Of a DNA stretch of 64,000 nt, positions 60,885 to 64,000 are shown in pieces. A program made the translations under genes and the position numbers. Origin of the DNA: Amyelois transitella. Its lineage: Eukaryota > Arthropoda > Insecta > Lepidoptera > Pyralidae. Positions within the stretch are counted from its first letter, which is position 1; each line of letters starts with the position of its first letter. The notes under the pieces are model-generated. The model saw only the letters and a program-made list of their open reading frames with translations. It had not been told where the DNA came from and ran no database searches. The DNA lies in the NCBI RefSeq assembly GCF_032362555.1, contig NC_083534.1, positions 1,826,001 to 1,890,000 on the forward strand, in the 5' to 3' direction.

Positions 60885-63640
60885 ATGTGTGTCAGAATGG
60901 CGGGTGTACCTCACGGATTTTAATATCTGTTTTGGATTAAAAACGTACCTGATGTGTACCTCAGTGTACCTATCCTAAAAATCTGTCAATCCGGGGTATG
61001 TTGGCCCAAAGGGCAGAATGTCCAATGTGTCAAAATGCCAAGGAAATAATGTCCTTTTGTTAAAATGTCCAGTGGTCTGAACATCCAGGTGACTTAAAAC
61101 CAAATTGTTAAAAAGACAAACTGATATTAAGTCCATTTGTCAAAATATCCTATTGTTAAAATGCCCAGTTGTCATAACATCCATGTGTCAAAACAACATG
61201 TACCTCCTTCTATGTAAAGATTTTTAATAAAATAGGTACACCCGCGGTCCTGACGTCAGGACCGCGGGTGTACTTCTAGTTAGCATATGTAGGTAAGTTA
61301 ACTGTATATGTAGATTTGGTACCTCTTGTGTACCTGCAAAAACAAATATAAAATAAATAAAAAATATTAAGGGAGCTGAGAAAATGAAAAAAAAAAATAA
61401 AAAAAAACGGAACTCTTATAATCCTATAACCCTAGTTTCTGTCTGTATGTAATTATACATTTATGTATAGGTACAGAATTGTTACATTCCTAAATCACAA
61501 AATATATTTTTATGTATATTACAAAAAAATATTTAAATCCATAAAGGTCACATTCTGAAATCATACGTATAGAGCTTTTTCTTACATTATTACGAAGATC
61601 GTCCTAACACTCCCATTGCTTGCCTCTGAAGGATACCTACATGAAAGTATATACTGCAGTAATGAACTAGATCATTTATACATAAACATTTTGTTGTTGA
61701 TATATGTTAATTATAATTTGTATTGTGCAACTTCTTTTCTGTTTTGTTCAGAATGTGTCATAACTGGCCAGTTACAAAAAAAGAAAAAGAAAATTTTAAG
61801 TGTGCATTTGATTCTTTATTACAATGTTTAATCTAGTACATGTTAAATTGCTTTACTGTCTACAACAATATAAACTGTGTTTCTAAGTTAAAAAAATATG
61901 TTACATAACCTCGACGACGATTTTATGACAATCTTATAGATCGCGTGGTGAGATATTTTTGTTCGCTTGCGCAAAAGTTTTTAAAAATAAGTCATATTTA
62001 TTTTATTAAAATGAAACGTGGTAATCAAAGTTGTGTACCGTTACAAGAGCAAAAACAAGCGTTTGTCAAATATAGACAATATTTAATGTTAAAAGATGAC
62101 TTGCCTTCACCCTGTGATAAGATATTTCATAACATATGTAAGGATTTACAAGGCAAGATGTCTACAAAGGCATTGTATATATCATTAAAACGAAACTATG
62201 ATTATTTTTTTGATTCTGAAAGTGTTGGTTTATTGTCTGAAGATAATAGTGATTCAAAGAGCAATAGTTTCTTAGCTTCAGATACTGAAGGTGCTTTAAA
62301 AGACGAAGACGAGGTCCCTAGTAAACATGAGGTATTTACATTTTCTCTTGATATGTATCACTGGGAAAAAATACAACCTATCACAAAATACACTGTACGA
62401 AATAAATTACAATCTAAGTCCAAAACTTCTCAAAAAAAATATGTTTTACCGAAACATGAATGGGCTCATCTCCTACGGGAAGAAATTTGGAAAAAAACAA
62501 AAATACCCTGTAGTTGGACATTTAAAAACCATTCCGTTAAATATGGCGATACAGTTACGTGCTATGGAACTTGTGTGCAATGCAAAGCGGATGTTAAAAT
62601 ACGAATCAATTGGCCAACGGATAAAATCATAGTTTGTGAAGGGTTTTTAACTAACTATGACAGTAGTCATCATCAAATACCCGCAAAAAAAATTAAAATG
62701 TCCCCTGCTAAGCGAAGAGAACTTTCTGAAAGTTTGAAGAGCGAAGAATCTGCGATCATTGTTCGTAATAAATTAGCGGATGAAATTATGTCTGTTGGAG
62801 ATACTGAGCCATCAATACTGCCAACTGCGGGATGTTTGCGTCAAGTAAAATATGAATATAAACAGAGTCACTCCTATCATAATCATCCTATTTTGGCCTT
62901 GTGGAGTATGACAACAGTATTTCCTTACAATGAATTGATAAGGCATATTGCTTTGTACCCCTTTTATTTATACTATTGGTCACCAGCTCAAGAGAGATAT
63001 TACGAATCCTATTCAAAATTAAATTCAACTGTTATAAGTTTAGATGCCACCGGCAGTATTGTAAAAGAGACTGGTCCGTCAACTGAAAAAATAATTACAA
63101 AACACATATTTCTATATTCAGGAGTACTGTATGACGTAAATAATGGAAAAAGTGTACCTGTTATGCAGATGTTATCTGAAAATCAGAGTTTGAATACAAT
63201 AAATATGTGGTTAAAAGCTTGTTTGGCAAAAAAAAAAACCCTCCCAATGAAGTAATAGTGGACGACTCTGCTGCTATAATTGGAGCAGCGGTTAAGGCAT
63301 TTACTCGTCACGAGACCACGAAAGATTATTTAACTTCATCGTTCAATAAACTAAATTCAGGCGCTAAAACGCCAAAAGAAACATATATTCGTTTAGATAC
63401 TAGCCATTTCGCGAAAACAGTGTATAATTTATCTTGTCTTCAAAATGTTGACTCACGAGTGAAAGCCTTTTATTGTAAATGTATCCTGTACATTAAATCG
63501 TTAGATAATTATGACCGCTCAAAAGACGTGATCGCAGATGTAATAACAGTTTGTCTTCATAAATTCATAAAGAAGAGTTCAGTTGGCATACAAACATTGT
63601 TTGAAATTTCAATCAATTTCAGAAAACGAAAGTGTAAACC
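60885..63640 (+). mobile_element. H3: autonomous-type MULE element, left part
   Basis: Left arm ATGTGTGTCAGAATGGCGGG as in H1, with AATGCAAG just before it as the expected 8-bp target copy. The arm is interrupted by a 210-bp insertion (60988-61197). From about 61395 the core departs from H1 and matches H2a. 61540-61944 is AT-rich with no gene. Then follows a MULE-like transposase. The right arm is not reached; a LINE fragment begins around 63640. Confidence 0.82.
60988..61197. repeat. Degenerate short-unit repeat insertion in the H3 arm
   Basis: Other H arms read AAATCTGTGTACCTCC here. In H3 about 210 bp separates the halves, made of imperfect copies of units like TTGTCAAAATGTCC on alternating spacing. 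Family unknown; no gene. Confidence 0.7.
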
Positions 63641-63647
63641 TTCTTGA
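62011..63647 (+). pseudogene. H3 MULE-like transposase, one frameshift in an A run
   Basis: Frame 62011-63243 (an in-frame Met at 61945 also exists) continues in another frame from about 63239 to 63647. The shift lies in the A run at 63228-63238. The middle has a Cys/His region (CYGTCVQC ... HHQ) like the zinc motif before MULE cores. The core has VISLDATGSIV (first Asp) and VIVDDSAAIIGAAVKAF (second Asp region), as in Mutator/Phantom-type transposases. The Glu is not identified with certainty. The shift may also be a sequencing error in the homopolymer. Confidence 0.75.
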
Positions 63648-64000
63648 TAAGTTAAGTACTCTGTGTCAATTTAAATACTGGAAGAAAAAAAAGAAACCAC
63701 TGCTAGTAGAATGTTATGAAAAAACCAAACATGAGATTATCCATTCATCTGCTCCTCTGGAAATGTTTACTTTGAATACTTGGGTCTCAAGCATAGAGTA
63801 CAAGATTGAGATTAATTTAAAAGCCGTCAAACAGGCAAAAGCGTCTTACGACGCGAGTGTCCTCAAGTTTGAAATAATGAATGAAATCCAAGAGAAATAT
63901 CGTGGATGGCACATGTTGTTCACTGACGGGTCGAAAAGTGATGAAGGGGCAGGTGCGGCTTTTTACGACTGCACCACCAATTTCTCTGAAGGTTTTAAGG
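63641..64000 (+). mobile_element. LINE fragment (post-RT and RNase H region), running off the right edge
   Basis: Open frame with a post-RT segment (KPLLVECYEKTKHEII) followed by an RNase H start (HMLFTDGSKSDEGAGAAFYD) with its first catalytic Asp. This is typical of RNase H-bearing non-LTR retrotransposons such as the I or Jockey/R1 groups. The boundary with H3 is uncertain (63600-63650). The frame is open to the window edge. Confidence 0.75.

Noticed and set aside
1-64000. tRNA, rRNA, CRISPR, operons or a host protein gene
   Set aside because: I looked for these and saw none. Every sizeable believable frame belongs to a transposable element.

Overview
This window looks like a piece of a lepidopteran (moth or butterfly) genome made almost entirely of transposable elements. 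I recognise no host gene. Three things point to Lepidoptera: an internal repeat at 17208-17424 that I know as a very common lepidopteran repeat (ending in a CGCGAGTCCGACTC...ACTTGGCCGG-type tail), an AT-rich background, and many PIF/Harbinger elements that carry an insect-type MADF-BESS protein. There is no prokaryotic or viral backbone.

The window is dominated by about 15 distinct PIF/Harbinger families, which I label Harb-A to Harb-P (several in 2-3 nearly identical copies). Most insert at TTA or TAA. Wherever both genes are visible they are interlocked. A MADF-BESS DNA-binding protein and a HARBI1-like DDE transposase lie on opposite strands, the catalytic exon of the transposase sits inside the MADF intron, and the second MADF exon sits inside the transposase intron. 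The two proteins presumably act together: the transposase cuts and joins, and the MADF-BESS partner binds DNA at the ends, as the Myb-like partner does in known PIF/Harbinger systems.

Layout, left to right. 1-652 Harb-A (right end); 653-1835 Harb-B copy 1 (right half, cut by A); 1839-4696 Harb-I (complete); 4700-5046 a BEL/Pao retroelement fragment; 5050-8547 Harb-D copy 1 (complete); 8625-8803 Harb-J (left end); 8807-15877 Harb-F copy 1, cut by Harb-K (8991-11764) and Harb-E1 (12529-15598); 15881-18236 Harb-G1, cut by the MULE-type element H1 (16885-17858); 18237-20798 Harb-L1; 20802-21090 Harb-E3; 21094-27664 Harb-D2 containing Harb-E2 (21771-24840).

The right half runs as follows. 27668-28519 two right ends of H elements; 28526-36433 Harb-C, split by a complete pogo/Tigger-like element Q (31364-36020); 36437-39456 Harb-B2 (complete); 39515-47445 Harb-G2 containing two Harb-L copies (40763-43463 and 43880-46580); 47449-57105 Harb-M copies, with Harb-N (47672-56358) inside M1 and a whole-looking Gypsy LTR element (47676-53175) inside the very end of N; 57109-59897 Harb-F2 (complete); 59901-60577 Harb-O (left part); 60581-60884 Harb-P (left end); 60885 to about 63640 an autonomous MULE-type H3; about 63640-64000 a LINE fragment with an RNase H domain, running off the edge.

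Three patterns stand out. The MADF-BESS proteins of all readable families share short C-terminal motifs (GYxT, and near the end an acidic YSDLF-like motif). Elements repeatedly abut end to end and share a single TTA/TAA, as if their own ends recreate the preferred target. In the left half the nested elements have left ends whose right halves never reappear, so a recombination or assembly join within Harb-D2 is likely.
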